A DNA stretch of 64,000 nt from Angiostrongylus vasorum (Eukaryota; Nematoda; Chromadorea; Rhabditida; Metastrongylidae). Both the position numbers and the translations under genes were made by a program. Location: assembly GCA_018806985.1 (NCBI GenBank), contig JADANN010000466.1:1-64000 (forward strand). Direction: 5' to 3'. The notes below the pieces were generated by a model. The model did no database searches. It saw only the letters and a program-made list of their open reading frames with translations, and had not been told where the DNA came from. Every line of letters starts with the position of its first letter. The first letter of the stretch is position 1. Below, one piece after another: positions 21,915-32,900 of the stretch.

Positions 21915-22742
21915 TCATGGATTCCTGATGATTCTAGTGACCAATATTTTTGCCCATGACTGCTGTTCAGTTACGTGCTGACCTGCATGTGTGGCATCTG
22001 TCCTCAGAGGTACCGTCTCTCTCGATTTATCCCTTCGGTCGTGGAGCGTTCCTGTCACAAGATATCCAAGTTTGGATGGGATTAATTTTAATCCTGATGG
22101 CAATGTTTTTGCTGGGTTTATTCCGCTATCAAGCATGGCGAGAGAATCTGAACACCCGAGAAGGATTTGTGGATATATGGTGTTAAGATGTGGATTGATC
22201 GAGAGCTTAATTTTATGATTTTCGAGAAATTCTGTGTCCTCTCTGTTTAGATTTAGGTGTTCTAACGGTTGTGTAATCTTATCGATTCTAGTTGCCGTAA
22301 TTTCGTGCACTGATCTAAAGGCATCCTTCAATTTCAACGTAGTGACGCCGCATGTCCCAGTAATCGGCTCTGAGTCACCGAATGTGTGGATGGCTAATTC
22401 GATGGAATCACTATTTCGTAGTTGAAGGCGATTGGCTAGCGCATTAGTAATGAATGAGCGGTCAGAACCTGTATCGAGGATGACGTCCGTTATTTCTTGT
22501 CTCGTCTTGTCGGGGTTGAACACTTTCGCCTGTCCTGCTAAAATTTGACTGTTGGGTGCGTCTTTCCACTTACCATGAAGAATGACAGTATCCTCTGGCC
22601 GCGTCTCTTCAGACGTTACTGTATTGATTTTTGATGAACTGGGTTTCTTTTCCCTTGGAGTGGTATTTGTTAATTTCGTAGGTGCGTTTGTTCTGTCGCT
22701 TGTAGCATTTCCTCCTTTTCTCGGTCTGTATTCCGCTATCAC
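21915..22742 (-). pseudogene. BEL/Pao aspartic protease region
   Basis: A 275-codon open frame contains VILDTGSDRSFITNALA, with the active-site DTGS at about residue 90, then TFGDSEPITGTCGVTTLKL, PQILLGCSDSLAMLD and KLGYLVTGTL. This is the retropepsin-like domain (DUF1758 type) that processes Gag-Pol. This part is open, but the polyprotein on either side is interrupted. Confidence 0.88.
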
Positions 22743-22870
22743 GTGCTGATATTCACAAATGGAAGTGTGGTGTCCGTGCTTACTGCAATTTCGGCACTGG
22801 CCCTGCTTTACAGTCCGGAAGCTGATGCAATGATGAGCCGCAATTATAGCAGAGATTACGAGTTTTAATA
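22743..22870 (-). pseudogene. Gag zinc knuckles of BEL/Pao element
   Basis: Minus-strand translation gives CYNCGSSLHHQLPDC and, 7 residues later, CRNCSKHGHHTSIC. The second is a perfect CX2CX4HX4C knuckle; the first has one extra residue. These bind element RNA during packaging. Confidence 0.85.
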
Positions 22871-23987
22871 ATTTGCACTCTTTCTTGTTGAGTTCTTATC
22901 TCCGCTCAATCGTTTGGTAGGTGTCCTACTTTGTTGCAGTAGAAAGCATGAATATCGTGTACTTTTGAACGTCCTTTCTGGCTGATTTATGTGTTGCGTT
23001 CTTAACATGGGCCTCTCTTGTTCTTGGCCCCGTAGTTCGAGTTCCCCCCTTATGTAGTCTTTGACATCCTTCAGCAGTTCGCATGTTTTTGCATCTTCTC
23101 CTCTCTGTCGTCCTTTTTGCCGCGCATACCGTTGAATCTCTGTTGTGAATTTCTCTAACAGTAGTTGCTGTAGGAGCAAAGTATCGGTGAATTCTCCTTT
23201 TTGTAGCAGTTGAACAACTATCGAATGAAGGTTTTCACACAGTTTTTCCTGGTCTTCGAGGCGTTTCGTCTTTGCTTCTGTTGTACGTAATCTATGTAGC
23301 AGATGACGGACGAGGGCTTGTTTATTGTCGTACTTTTCTTTCAGATGCTGTATTACTATTGAATAAGTACTTTACGATATTTGAGACTGTTTGACGCATT
23401 CTTTTCGCTTCTCCCTGAAGGGCGTCCAGCAGATAGGTCATTTTTTGGAGGTCGTCCATTCGGCGTGAGTGCACATTATAATTGAATGCTCCCCGAAATG
23501 CTTCCCACTCCCTTATGTCTCCGTAGAATTTTGGAATAGGGATGGGTGGTAGATTAGTCAGAGGTGGATAGAGGTCTGAGTTCTTTAGCAGGATAGTCTC
23601 GGCGCCTTCCAACGTTTTTCTTAAGTCGAGAATCTTAGAGAGACAGCGTTTCGCTTCGTCGAGGTGTTCCACTGTTTTTTCTACGTTCATGTTGGCAGCG
23701 CGTTGCAGCTTGTCTTTTGCTTGAGTATTGGGGTTTTGCTGGAGTTGGTCTGCCATCATGGCGTAAACATCTATCGCGGTCTGGACGGTGTTCCTATCAT
23801 GCTCAATAGCTGATTTGGCTTGTTCTATTTTCCTTCGCCGTACAGTAATGTACTCGATCCTGCTGGTTTGTTCCGATGGCAAGCTTATTGGTGTGTCTAT
23901 TTCGTTTTCATAGCTATTTAAGGTAGACAAGAGGCGGTTAATTGCCTTTGTTAATACTCCTTGACGAGTGGAGAAGACAGTTGTCAT
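22865..23987 (-). pseudogene. BEL/Pao Gag, frameshifted
   Basis: The first frame (23987-23322) starts MTTVFSTRQGVLTKAINRLL and holds the hallmark LPPIPIPKFYGDIREWEAFR followed by YLLDALQGEAKRM. The similarity then moves to a second frame (about 23345-22865: LLLQQLLLEKFTTEIQRYAR and DAKTCELLKDVKDYIRGELE). The shift is near a T run at about 23370. The first ATG lies ~110 bp inside the 5' LTR boundary. Confidence 0.85.
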
Positions 23988-24096
23988 TCTGAATTTAATC
24001 TAACGTACTCGAAGGTAGTTTCCCTTGTTGAGGTTTGGCCAGTTGCGGGTGTGTCCATTGGTGCTTGTTCCTTTGAGCTCGAGTCGAGTTGGTCAA

Positions 24097-24562
24097 TGCA
24101 CCAATGTAACGGCTCACAACACAAGAGTATGAAGAGCGTTCGAGGGAGCGAATAATAGTGGAGAGCCGTTTGTAAAGCACCTGTGAACGATGAGAGCATC
24201 GACTCATGTCAACACATATGCGAAAATCAACGATGACATCAACGTAATAACAATGTAACGGCTAAGGGCTAACGATTACAATTCCTATCACTTCGACTTA
24301 AGCAAATGAATCTGTAGGGAAAGATCAATCGGGAGAGGGGTAATAATGGAGCTGCCGACGGCGCTCACCAAGGCGTCGCCTGGCCAAATGCCGGTACCGG
24401 TAGGTGTGAATGCGTCCCAGCGAGCGGCTTGCCCTTTGGCCAGAACTGGACATTGACGCAGGGTACGCACATGTCGTTGTAGTAACGCGGTCTCCATCGA
24501 CCCATGGGATGCATTGATTAGGTAGATAGAGAATTTTCTATCTGATAGAGGAATTCTCTATA
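24097..24562 (-). repeat. BEL/Pao 5' LTR
   Basis: The partner of 17789-18248. On the minus strand it begins TATAGAGAATTCCTC and ends TTGGTGCA, with the internal region starting TTGACCAACTC. The two LTRs differ at a number of positions, so the insertion is not very recent. Confidence 0.9.
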
Positions 24563-26440
24563 CAGAGAAGTAATCAGCATATTTTCGGAAAGGTTTCACT
24601 GTCTCGCGTCCTTAATAGTATTACTAGACAAAGAATGTTTAGCATTGTTTCGAAACAGATTCAATGCGACGAGCGGCCTTCATATGATAATGGAACTATT
24701 TCATCTATTACAGTGGTGCAAGAGACTATTTCGGGTCAAATAAGAAAGGCGTTCCACCTGGTTATGAGAAACAGAAATAGTTAAGCTTTGGATAGGCAGA
24801 AATTCTACCGTTGACTGCATGAAGGCTCATCGTGAAGTTTATTAATTTTCCCGGAACTATAATTTACCTTTCTACAACTATAATTTCATGTAGAGTGTTT
24901 TGGTTCAAATGACACTGTGGTATTAGTTAATCGCGATCGGGATCATTGCAGCACAGCTGAAATGCACATTGAAATGAAGATGTACAATCCGTAAGTCCGC
25001 GCATGAACCACGACGCGCTGGTTTCTTGAGATAGTCGTCCTTTGATCGGTTTCCTGACCATTTTTTTCATATCCCTTTAACCTTTACACATCTGCTTTGT
25101 TTATCTACGAATGTTCTTATGTTCTTGGACGCCTTGATCTTGTGCAATTCTTGTTTGAGATGAAAAAAGGAAAATCCGTCCATCATGTAATCATGATATT
25201 ACTAGTTTTACACATTATTCTTTGGATAGCTGAGAAGGATTTGTGTATCTTTTTGATGTTTTTTGTACCTAACGATTCCATTCCGTCGTCCGAAATGGCT
25301 TTTTGCAAGTTTAGCTGAGAACAGCTATTCACGGACCAGATCCAGTATCAAACCTGTCTTTGACAAGCTATCGATTGACTACAAAGGGTCGAGAACGTGC
25401 TACCCGATTAAACTTTAATGTGTATACGTGAGCATAAATGGTTCTTAAAATACAAAAGGTTCCATCATTTCTCTACCTCGGTCATTTTCTCGCGTGGCTG
25501 ACACACTGGACGGCGTGTCATTAGAGCGCAGTCGAGGTGCGCTTTGAAATCAAGATGTACGCCCGTGAAAGGGTTAATTACGTATTCCAGAAACAACCGG
25601 AGGGGGGACATCGCAGTGGTTAGTAATGCGGTGGAATAGGAAGCAAAGACGCTGTTTTGATCCCCCCTCAAAGCTTTCCTCCAATCCACGCGAAAGCCGC
25701 TTAAGCAAACTATCTCAAGGAGAATCGACCAACCAATATCATACGACATTGAAAAAAGAAGACGAAATTTTCTACCTGAAGAAGACGCGAGATGCTCGAA
25801 GACTATTGTGGACGACGAAAGTGAGAAAAACGAATAGCACGCAAGAAGTACTGGGATCCACAGAGTGGATGGTTTGGCGGACCACGTAGAATGATGAAAA
25901 TTAAATAAAATCAACTTTCGCATTTAAGCTACACGCATTATGGTTCTCTCCCAAATTCTTTGTAAACCATTATCTCTACGATGACCCATAAAAATCAGGC
26001 GCTATTGGTGTGTTTCAACGTGCGCAGTGCCCAAGTTCGATTCGGCTCCGGACCACCCTCGGTCGCGTAACCCCTTTGGGGTCGGGGAGACGATACAAGA
26101 CTTAGGTCTGAGACAAGCTCACTCCATCCAGTCTACAAAAAGTTGTCGAATACCTGTGATAAAACCCTGCGATTCCATAGACAACAAACTCGAGTATCTG
26201 CCAATGTTTACCTATCCATACATGGGTCTAAAGTCGACAAGATTAATCACTTAGCTTTAAAACTCAACACCGTCGAAGTCGAAGAACAAACGCCAAACAC
26301 GTTGCGGTTTACCTCAACATGTCGAAAAGCAGCTCGGTTTGATACGTTTTCGCAGAACCGCAACAAGTTGGTACGAGCTGGTAGTAGTGGTTCCTACGAG
26401 ATGTATGACGTCGCAGATTAATAAGTCGAGAAAGTGCTAA
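24563..26440. other. No recognisable gene
   Basis: A tRNA-like segment sits at 25605-25675. A short self-complementary ACCCCTTTGGGGT occurs near 26070. Overlapping open frames on both strands at 25465-25923 lack any domain I know and look like chance. Confidence 0.4.
25605..25675 (+). repeat. tRNA-like SINE head or tRNA pseudogene
   Basis: GGGGGACATCGCAGTGGTTA contains a good A box (TCGCAGTGGTTAG), and TGTTTTGATCCCCCC downstream resembles a B box with acceptor-stem complementarity to the leading G run. The middle does not fold cleanly as a cloverleaf by eye. Confidence 0.4.
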
Positions 26441-26598
26441 AGCCCTCCGGAACTCCGTAGCCAAAGATAGGTAACCCAGAAGATGTCGTTACACTTCGCT
26501 CCAGGTTTCTCTACTTCAAGACAGGCTGTTATTTTATGACTGAAAGCAAATGTGGCACTTCGAACGGTTGAAGATTGGGCAGTCTTCTTGGAACTTAC

Positions 26599-27000
26599 CT
26601 GATGTGCTGAACGTATAGAAAACACCCTCACGCCACGTTGAGTTCAGACCATTATCCTTCAGCACTTGTCTCTTCGTGCGAAACCCCATCTACGATACTC
26701 CCGGCTATTTGCTCAACTCGCTCCCCTGAATGCGGACAAGAATAATCCTCTGGTAGCACGAAGCCTAATTTCGATATAATGGACTACTTTGTCAGTACGA
26801 TATCATCTTGAAAGAGGTTTTGTTTAATGATCTTGTTCCGCGCCAGCTTTGAAAAACGGTTCCCTCCAGATATGATTCGATTCTATTCGCTCTCATCTGG
26901 GACCTCCTGTTATATGAATTCAATTGTCTTTTTCGAAAATTACATAGACCAAAACGTGGAAAATAACACTGAATCGGTGCCTTTGTTTCTATTTTTCCTT
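26599..27000 (-). pseudogene. Astacin propeptide exons, probably 5' part of A1
   Basis: The minus strand has YLEGTVFQS, then propeptide-like GERVEQIAGSIVDG, a processing-site region RTKRQ and WREGVFYTFSTS, which starts the mature protease, ending at a GTAAGT donor (26591-26598). It aligns with A3 36668-36949 (YLDG, FRNEARQLAENIVNGSRTKRQ, WSEGVFYTFNTS). A one-base gain near 26683 shifts the frame before RTKRQ. The next A1 exon would be at 15411, ~11 kb away, with a LINE and the BEL/Pao element between; in A3 the same gap is ~2.2 kb. A segment at 26450-26580 (ITACLEVEKPGAKCND) may be another astacin-like exon. Confidence 0.65.
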
Positions 27001-27479
27001 CTTTTACTTTTAACAGTCTCGGATCTCCCATCAGTGTATCGGCTTTTTCCAGAAGAATTGTGTGTAGGAAAAGTGACTCTATGGGGGAGTTTCAATCTAA
27101 AGACAATCGTTTTTTTTAAGTACGCGATCTCAGTTTCCTTTTCTGCTTGGCCTTTATGGTTTCAAATGCATCTCACCTTTTGAAGATCTGGTATACCAGA
27201 GAAATCCTTTATTCCAAAGTCCGCATTGGCTCTGACACAATACGTCCCTACAATGACGAGGGTGAACAGGAAATTGAGTCCCATACCAGCTATTTCTAAA
27301 CTTCTTCGTAGAATTTCACTCGAAATTGTTAAATGATGCACTGTGGTAAAGAAGGTTGGTTGAATCTATAAAAAATTTGATATGCACATAATTCTGTATG
27401 CTTATCCAGCGCTTATCTTACAAAGGCGTGTTTAATGCTGGAATAAAGTTCTTTGGAAAAAATTGAGAGAAACTTTTCA

Positions 27480-29080
27480 CAATTTTTCAGAACTTGTCGT
27501 CAATAACTTGTCACTCATGTTCGGGTTCCTGCATTGTCCTGGAACGGCTGGTTTACCTATGGCAGTCAGGAAGTCGCTGGCACTACAAAAACACGGTCTT
27601 CTCGCAGGAATCCGAGCAGCAAAGGAGTAATTTTCATTCAGATCTACAAAGACCATAAGCTGACTTGTGCAACGCCGTAGATACTGCTCAAATATCCCGG
27701 GTTTCCAAGAAAAATCGTGTTCGGCAATATTTAACAAGAATATGAGGCAATATAACAAAGCTCGAAGTTGCAGCTCGCGTCATGTTCCAGTTCAACTGCC
27801 TAGTTGAATGACTTTTGCAAGAGAACGGAACGGACGGAAAAAAGTGTTGCGATCAATATGACATCTGAAGATGTGCTGTCTAAGCACCAGTGTGGTATAC
27901 AGGTAATTTTACGCTCTTCGTGAGTGCTTAGCTCTGTGAAACCAATGAAAGAACAAATATTAGACAAACTACTACTACTGTTGCTAGTGGCGATGATGGA
28001 GGGGATGATGATGTCTATTCTACTTCCGGCTTTTACCCTTCTTTATATGCAACTGAGTTCAATGAAGAGTTTGCCATGCAAACAATGTTTATTAACAAGA
28101 ATTTGTTCCGCATGAAGATTTGCTGCACGTTTGTCGAAGTGCACGTTTGTCGAAGATCCAAAGTCATTGTCCCTTCTGTGCAAAAACTCTGCAGTACAGC
28201 CTAGTTCGCTGTATCCGACGTCGAACGTACGGAAGTACTATGGACTTTGTATTATTCGATTTTCATCATACAATTGACCATCATTTGGCTTAGCAGTGAA
28301 GAAGTTGCTCACCGTTTATTTCTCTAGCTTCATTGATCCACCTATGCTACATTAAGCCCTTTTGCCTCACTACTGGCCCACCTATTAATTTGCTCACAGT
28401 CTTCTACACGAGATTCTCCACTTTGTACATTCAACCTTTCGTTAACTGGAGCTGCTAGTGCCGTAATTAGGGTGGGTGCTTGGCGGGTTTTGTATCAAAC
28501 TTCTTTCGGAAGGATTTTTCTCAGATCAATTCAGTTATTTTATTAGGCGAATCTGTTTAACGCCGGAGTTGTTTAGAGGCACTCTCGTCAACTGAGAACA
28601 GGAGTGGGATAATACAGGAGTGAAAGTCGAAAGCCGAATGCTGTACAATCTTCGCTTTGCTCCTATGACATCGCTTTTGAAAAGCCAAGTATTAACGAAG
28701 AAGAAAGTATGCACGAAAACGCTTTTAGAAAGATCCGCCTTCAAGCAAACAGCTAGAAAACAATGTTACTGGGGAATCAATTTTCTCAGTTTCTTCTATC
28801 GTCTTAATTCCTTTTGCACTCAACGTAGTGAATATCTTCGAACGTTTCAGCATTAACTAACTGATTAGAGAATCTACCTTTCTAAGTGACGTGGCTGCAG
28901 AAACCGTGACAAATACGGATGAACAAAGTAACACAAGTTTGAAGGGGAAACAAAGTAGCTCCCAGCGACAAGTCCGAAGTAAACGAGGCTCTGTTTAATC
29001 TGCCCTTCACTTATAACAAAAAGAAAGCATATTTGCTAAGCGATGCATGAAAACGACAGTCGTCAGTGGCAGCGAAAGGT
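27480..29080. other. Upstream block shared with 37560-38960
   Basis: Apart from the CxxC-bearing segment at 27975-28150, no gene is recognised. The similarity to 37560-38960 is patchy but collinear. Confidence 0.45.
27975..28150 (+). pseudogene. Unrecognised conserved segment (copy 2)
   Basis: The frame reads GDDGGDDDVYSTSGFY and TEFNEEFA, then MFINKNLF. It aligns with 8060-8240 and 37975-38140. The CxxC cysteines appear in a shifted frame (CKQC at about 28078). Function unknown. Confidence 0.35.
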
Positions 29081-29099
29081 ATAGTAGCTAACACTCTGT

Positions 29100-29460
29100 G
29101 TTGTCAGCTAGTTTGTAAACCGTTTGTACGACCATCTATGCACAACGAAAAAATTTCATGAATTGCTACTCCCTGTAAAGCGTGTTGAACGAAAACGTTG
29201 CCTAAACAAATAGATTACCCTGTGACCGTGAAAAAGACCGCCTAGTTGGGAAACTGAAAAGCAAAGATGAATGCTCCACTTGGCACGCATAGGGCGCAAA
29301 ATACAACCGTGAACATTGCGAACTAAAAGTCGCTATGCTCGAACGGATTCGAAAAACTAGCGCGTGAAACCCTTGAAGCATTCTGGACAAATCTCAAAAC
29401 CTAAAGATTGATCACAAGACGGGGTGCTTTTTTGTCACTTGTGACCTCGCTCATAGCTCC
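29100..29460 (+). pseudogene. Highly decayed PLE endonuclease
   Basis: Landmarks of 6780-7110 persist at the DNA level: CGACCATCTATGCACAACG, TGTAAAGCGTGTTGAACG, CACTTGGCACGCATAGGGCG, CCTTGAAGCATTCTGGACAA. No frame is open. The corresponding relic in the other old duplication unit is 39400-39610. Confidence 0.65.
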
Positions 29461-29579
29461 GCTGATTTCTTGACCTGAGCCAGTTCCTCACTAATGTAAG
29501 TCTCGGTGCACAGGTCTGCAACAATAACTGAAAAACTTCTAAGAAGCAAAACGGGCAGTACTACAACCGCAAGGAGAAG

Positions 29580-29675
29580 GAGATATTAGCAAATTTCAGA
29601 GCTTCAGTTGGGCTTAGAACTAACGACTACCCTTATCACGAGCTAACATGTTGCCCACTGCACCACAAAGGCCCT
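29580..29675 (-). repeat. tRNA-like segment
   Basis: The minus strand starts GGGCCTTTGTGGTGCAGTGG, a strong A-box form, and ends GTCGTTAGTTCTAAGCCC, which resembles a T arm plus acceptor strand complementary to GGGC. The B box is weak (GTTAGTTCTAAGCCC). It is a tRNA pseudogene or SINE head rather than a confident tRNA. Confidence 0.45.
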
Positions 29676-29689
29676 TACTTGGCCCTTCT

Positions 29690-30000
29690 CTTACCTAGTT
29701 TACCCTGGTGGTGCCACCGGCAATCAACTATCAACGGGAATGATCTGAGGAGCACAAATCGGCGTTTAAAACAGTTGGTGATTGCTGATAACACTGATGG
29801 GCTGAAAGAATGGCTGAGAGAAAGGCAACCGAGGAGCCCCCGTTAATGTTCTAGGCAGCATTTGGGACTCCGATTAGGGTAATGACGGGTTCGAGATCCA
29901 CTTGAGGTGTGTAATTTTGTTCATATCTCAACATTATTGCAGCTAAAATGATGAGTGTTTAAACGAGGTTGTCTCCAATGAAACTGAATTTTGGGTGTTG
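29690..30000. repeat. Diverged R1-related sequence
   Basis: Matches to R1 include GCAATCAACTATCAACGGGA, GATCTGAGGAGCACAAATC and the inverted piece with AGAAAGGCAACCGAGGAGC. Confidence 0.5.
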
Positions 30001-30017
30001 TGAAATATAATCTTCAA

Positions 30018-30624
30018 CGAAGCTGAGATATTTGCAAAACTCTGGACCGCAGGTGCCTATGGTGGGGAACGAACGCGCTATTGTCCTTTCCGGGGAGTAA
30101 CGCGTTCACCACCACACCATGCGGGTCCTTCGTTTCGCCTGTCTCTCAGCTAGTTCTATCGATCTTTTGCCATCAGCAATCACCCGTCAACGGGATTGAT
30201 CTGGGGAGCCCAAATCGGCATTGAACCCAGTTAAGCTGAGGCTATAGTTATAATCACAATTTTAGACTTTTTGCCTACTGCCTACTCTTTTTGATGGCAG
30301 GGTATATTGCGAAATATATCTTCAACGAAGCTGAGATATTTGCAAAACTCTGGATCGCAGGTGCCTATGGTGGGGAACGAACGCGCTATTGTCCTTTCCG
30401 GGGAGTAACGCGTTCACCACCACACCATGCGGGTCCTTCGTTTCGCCTGTCTCTCAGCTAGTTCTATCGATCTTTTGCCATCAGCAATCACCCGTCAACG
30501 GGATTGATCTGGGGAGCCCAAATCGGCATTGAACCCAGTTAAGCTGAGGCTATAGTTATAATCACAATTTTAGACTTTTTGCCTACTGCCTACTCTTTTT
30601 GATGGCAGGGTATATTGCGAAATT
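30018..30624. repeat. R1 repeat, two tandem ~304-bp copies
   Basis: The unit from GCTGAGATATTTGCAAAACT to GGCAGGGTATATTGCGAAAT occurs twice head to tail, almost identical (for example GGACCGCAGG versus GGATCGCAGG). A third, inverted part follows at 30655-30790, so the array can form a hairpin. Confidence 0.92.
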
Positions 30625-30654
30625 TTCCTTTTGTTCCTATATTTTGTTCTTATA

Positions 30655-30790
30655 TGAATTGTTCCCCCACCATAGGCACCTGCAGGTCCAGAGTTTTGCA
30701 AATATCTCAGCTTCGTTGAAGTTATATTTCGCAATATACCCTGCCATCAAAAGAGTAGGCAGTAGGCAAAAAGTCTAAAATTTGGGTGTT
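30655..30790. repeat. R1 partial copy in inverted orientation
   Basis: The reverse complement of the unit end/start junction at 30000-30080 and 30260-30370 (CACCATAGGCACCTGCAGGT, GTAGGCAGTAGGCAAAAAGT). It closes the tandem array. Confidence 0.88.
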
Positions 30791-31014
30791 GTATTTTTCT
30801 AATGAGGTCATTAAATTGTTCGACCAAGTAGATTGGCGTCAGTTGGACCTTTCCATGCTCTGAATGCCGAAACGTCCTTCAATATTGAATAATTTTTATA
30901 CTAATAACCTCGCGTCAAGGCAGCTATGTGCACGTGGTTTTGAAACCGACCGTCGTTTAACCTCGACAGCAAAGTACTCAACATGTGTATAAATTGTTGA
31001 ACTTACACGAGGTT

Positions 31015-31565
31015 GGTAAATTATTTTTTATACGGCTAACGTTTCCACGTCTTCGTATTCACCAGCGCCGATGATCCGAATCGATGGTCAACAAAAGATC
31101 GTTTCCCAATGTGGAGTTTTCGTCTTCGTTTCCCATTCAGATCTTCCTCAGTGGAGCACCTCTGGATTGCGGCATACTCACCCAGCGATGCTTTTCTATA
31201 CAGAGCGATTGTTGTTTATACGACTATCCGTTGATAATAATTTGTTTCTCAACGGGTAATCCACCCTGCAGTAGTCGGAATTATGTTACCTAGAGTACAG
31301 AGAAATATTATCAACGGGTAGTCATATGAACAACAACCGCCTGTAAAAAAAATCATCGTCGGCCCTGTATGGTTCATTCGAGAGATGCTCCAATGAGAAA
31401 AGATCCGACTCGATACGAAGTCGAAGACGCCACATCGAGAACACGAACAACGGTAGCTATCGACTCAGTTCACGGGTCAGATGAAGACGAAGACATCGGA
31501 ACATTAGCCAAAAAGGCTGATTTATCAACCGCCCGCAAGATCAACAATCTATACATATGTGAATT
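31015..31565. repeat. PLE third-lineage termini in inverted orientation
   Basis: 31020-31260 and about 31370-31560 are diverged inverted repeats (CGAGGTTGGTAAATTATTTT versus GATTTATCAACCGCCCGCAAG; CATACTCACCCAGCGATGC and GATACGAAGTCGAAGACGCC). Each side holds a broken hammerhead (minus 31041-31072; plus about 31480-31510). No coding region remains between them. Confidence 0.55.
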
Positions 31566-31589
31566 TAGTGTCCTGAGACTTTAATATAA

Positions 31590-31900
31590 AGGGTAAAGGA
31601 TAATGGATAAATCTCTTGGCGTTGAGCAACTTCTGAGGGACGCGTCATGCATTAGGCTTCTTTAAGCATCGTTGGAGGTGACTGAAAACATGTTTGGCTT
31701 TTACAATGACTCGCGGTGGCCTGCCGATTTATCGGGCCAGTGCTCCCATCATCCTAGGTAGGTCTAGTAGCAATTTGCTGACCTCGGAGGAATAGACGGC
31801 TTAGTGATTCTGGGGCGCGAGATCGATCCCATACGTATTGCAAAGCGTCTTTAACCATGCAGCCCACGAGATCTTTTAACGAAGGAAAAACTCTGGGAGA
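31590..31900 (+). repeat. SINE-like repeat
   Basis: GGATAATGGATAAATCTC, GGCGTTGAGCAACTTC, CATGCATTAGGCTTCTTTAA and GGGCCAGTGCTCCCATCATC match the family of 3436-3720. The tail GGGGCGCGAGATCGATCCC resembles a Pol III B box. Confidence 0.65.
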
Positions 31901-32900
31901 TGGTCAAGTGGCATCCATTAACCACCAAGGGTCGGAATAGGGCGATGAGACCGTCAGTGCAAGTTAAATTTCATATTATCCAATTAGCTCCATTAATGAG
32001 ATGTGCTCAGAATACCAAAGACTGGTTTGATTTTCACCTCTGTTAACAGCGTGTTTTCATGACACATCATTTTTTATTGAAATCTATTCACCTTCACAAT
32101 TTTTGCGTAATCTAATGAATTTGGAGAAACAGTTCCAATAGAAAATATAGCCATTAGGAATGTTTCTACTCGTTGCGCGATTCTTCATTTTTAACCTTAC
32201 TTGATGGCCTGCCGGTTGTGAATAAGTGTGCTTTGTATGCGACGTTGTGGTGGGAATTTTCGTGTATTGAACTGTTGCCAACACTTCGCCAGTTTTTCTA
32301 GCCATTAAATCCATGAAGAAATGCCCCATGTCTTTCGTATTCCTATGTTATGGAACTCCTACGCAGCACGCATTGGACTTCTGAGAACCCAATGTGGCGT
32401 GATTACCTAATAGAATACCTTCAGCAAGGTCTCCAGCGGCTTACACCTCCCATTAGGGCAAGTTTTAAGAGAAGGTGCCATTATTTTAAAGATTAAAGCA
32501 TGGCAGCAGACTAAGCCATCACTGAAAAAAGCGCTTGTATACTCTGTCGATTTTTATAGTAGTCGTTTCCAAACTGAAGCTGATGTACCATTTGGCGACA
32601 TTACTTTGCCATAGGGACGCTATCGGGAAAGTCATCATTGCCGTTGATTTTAATGAAAAAATTTTTCACTACCAAAAAAAAATCGTCTAAAATTAAATGC
32701 TGATATCGCATGTCTTCTCATGTTTAATCAATATAACGATAAGTCAAGAATGTTTGCATCACGGCAGACTTGTGGTACATGATGACAGGCACGCGATTGG
32801 AGAAGGATACGATAGAACCCCTGCTGCCCCTCATCGAACAAAAACTAAACGAAAAAAAAGTGAAACTGTAATACGAAATGTTTAATTTTTTGCCCACTAA
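31901..32900. other. Downstream flank of astacin A3; no gene resolved
   Basis: Parts of 32580-32880 are collinear with 13740-14080 (TTTAATCAATATAACGATAA, GAACAAAAACTAAACG), so this is the A3 equivalent of the A1 intron or 3' flank. The terminal CUB exon could not be placed. Confidence 0.4.

Larger units (their letters stand above)
17789..24562 (-). mobile_element. BEL/Pao LTR retrotransposon, near full length but defective
   Basis: 6.77 kb with two ~460-bp LTRs and, on the minus strand, gag (DUF1759-like) - CCHC knuckles - aspartic protease - RT - RNase H - integrase with the DUF5641-like tail. This order is diagnostic of BEL/Pao. Stops and frame changes occur in gag, RT, RNase H and integrase, so it is not autonomous. 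It lies in the same direction as the astacin genes and seems to sit inside the A1 gene. Confidence 0.92.
26440..29460. repeat. Old diverged duplication, left unit
   Basis: In the same order and orientation as 36640-39750: astacin 5' exons (minus), an upstream block (27480-27760 with 37560-37800), the CxxC-bearing segment (plus), a block with GAGGCACT..GAGCAGGAGTG-like matches (28540-28960 with 38560-38960), then a PLE endonuclease remnant. Divergence is far greater than between the two big copies. Confidence 0.7.

Noticed and set aside
25465..25923. 152-codon minus-strand frame as a gene
   Set aside because: No domain, no conserved copy in the window, and an equally plausible frame overlaps on the other strand.
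29580..29675. Functional tRNA gene
   Set aside because: A box is good but the B box and anticodon arm are poor; more likely a SINE head or pseudogene.
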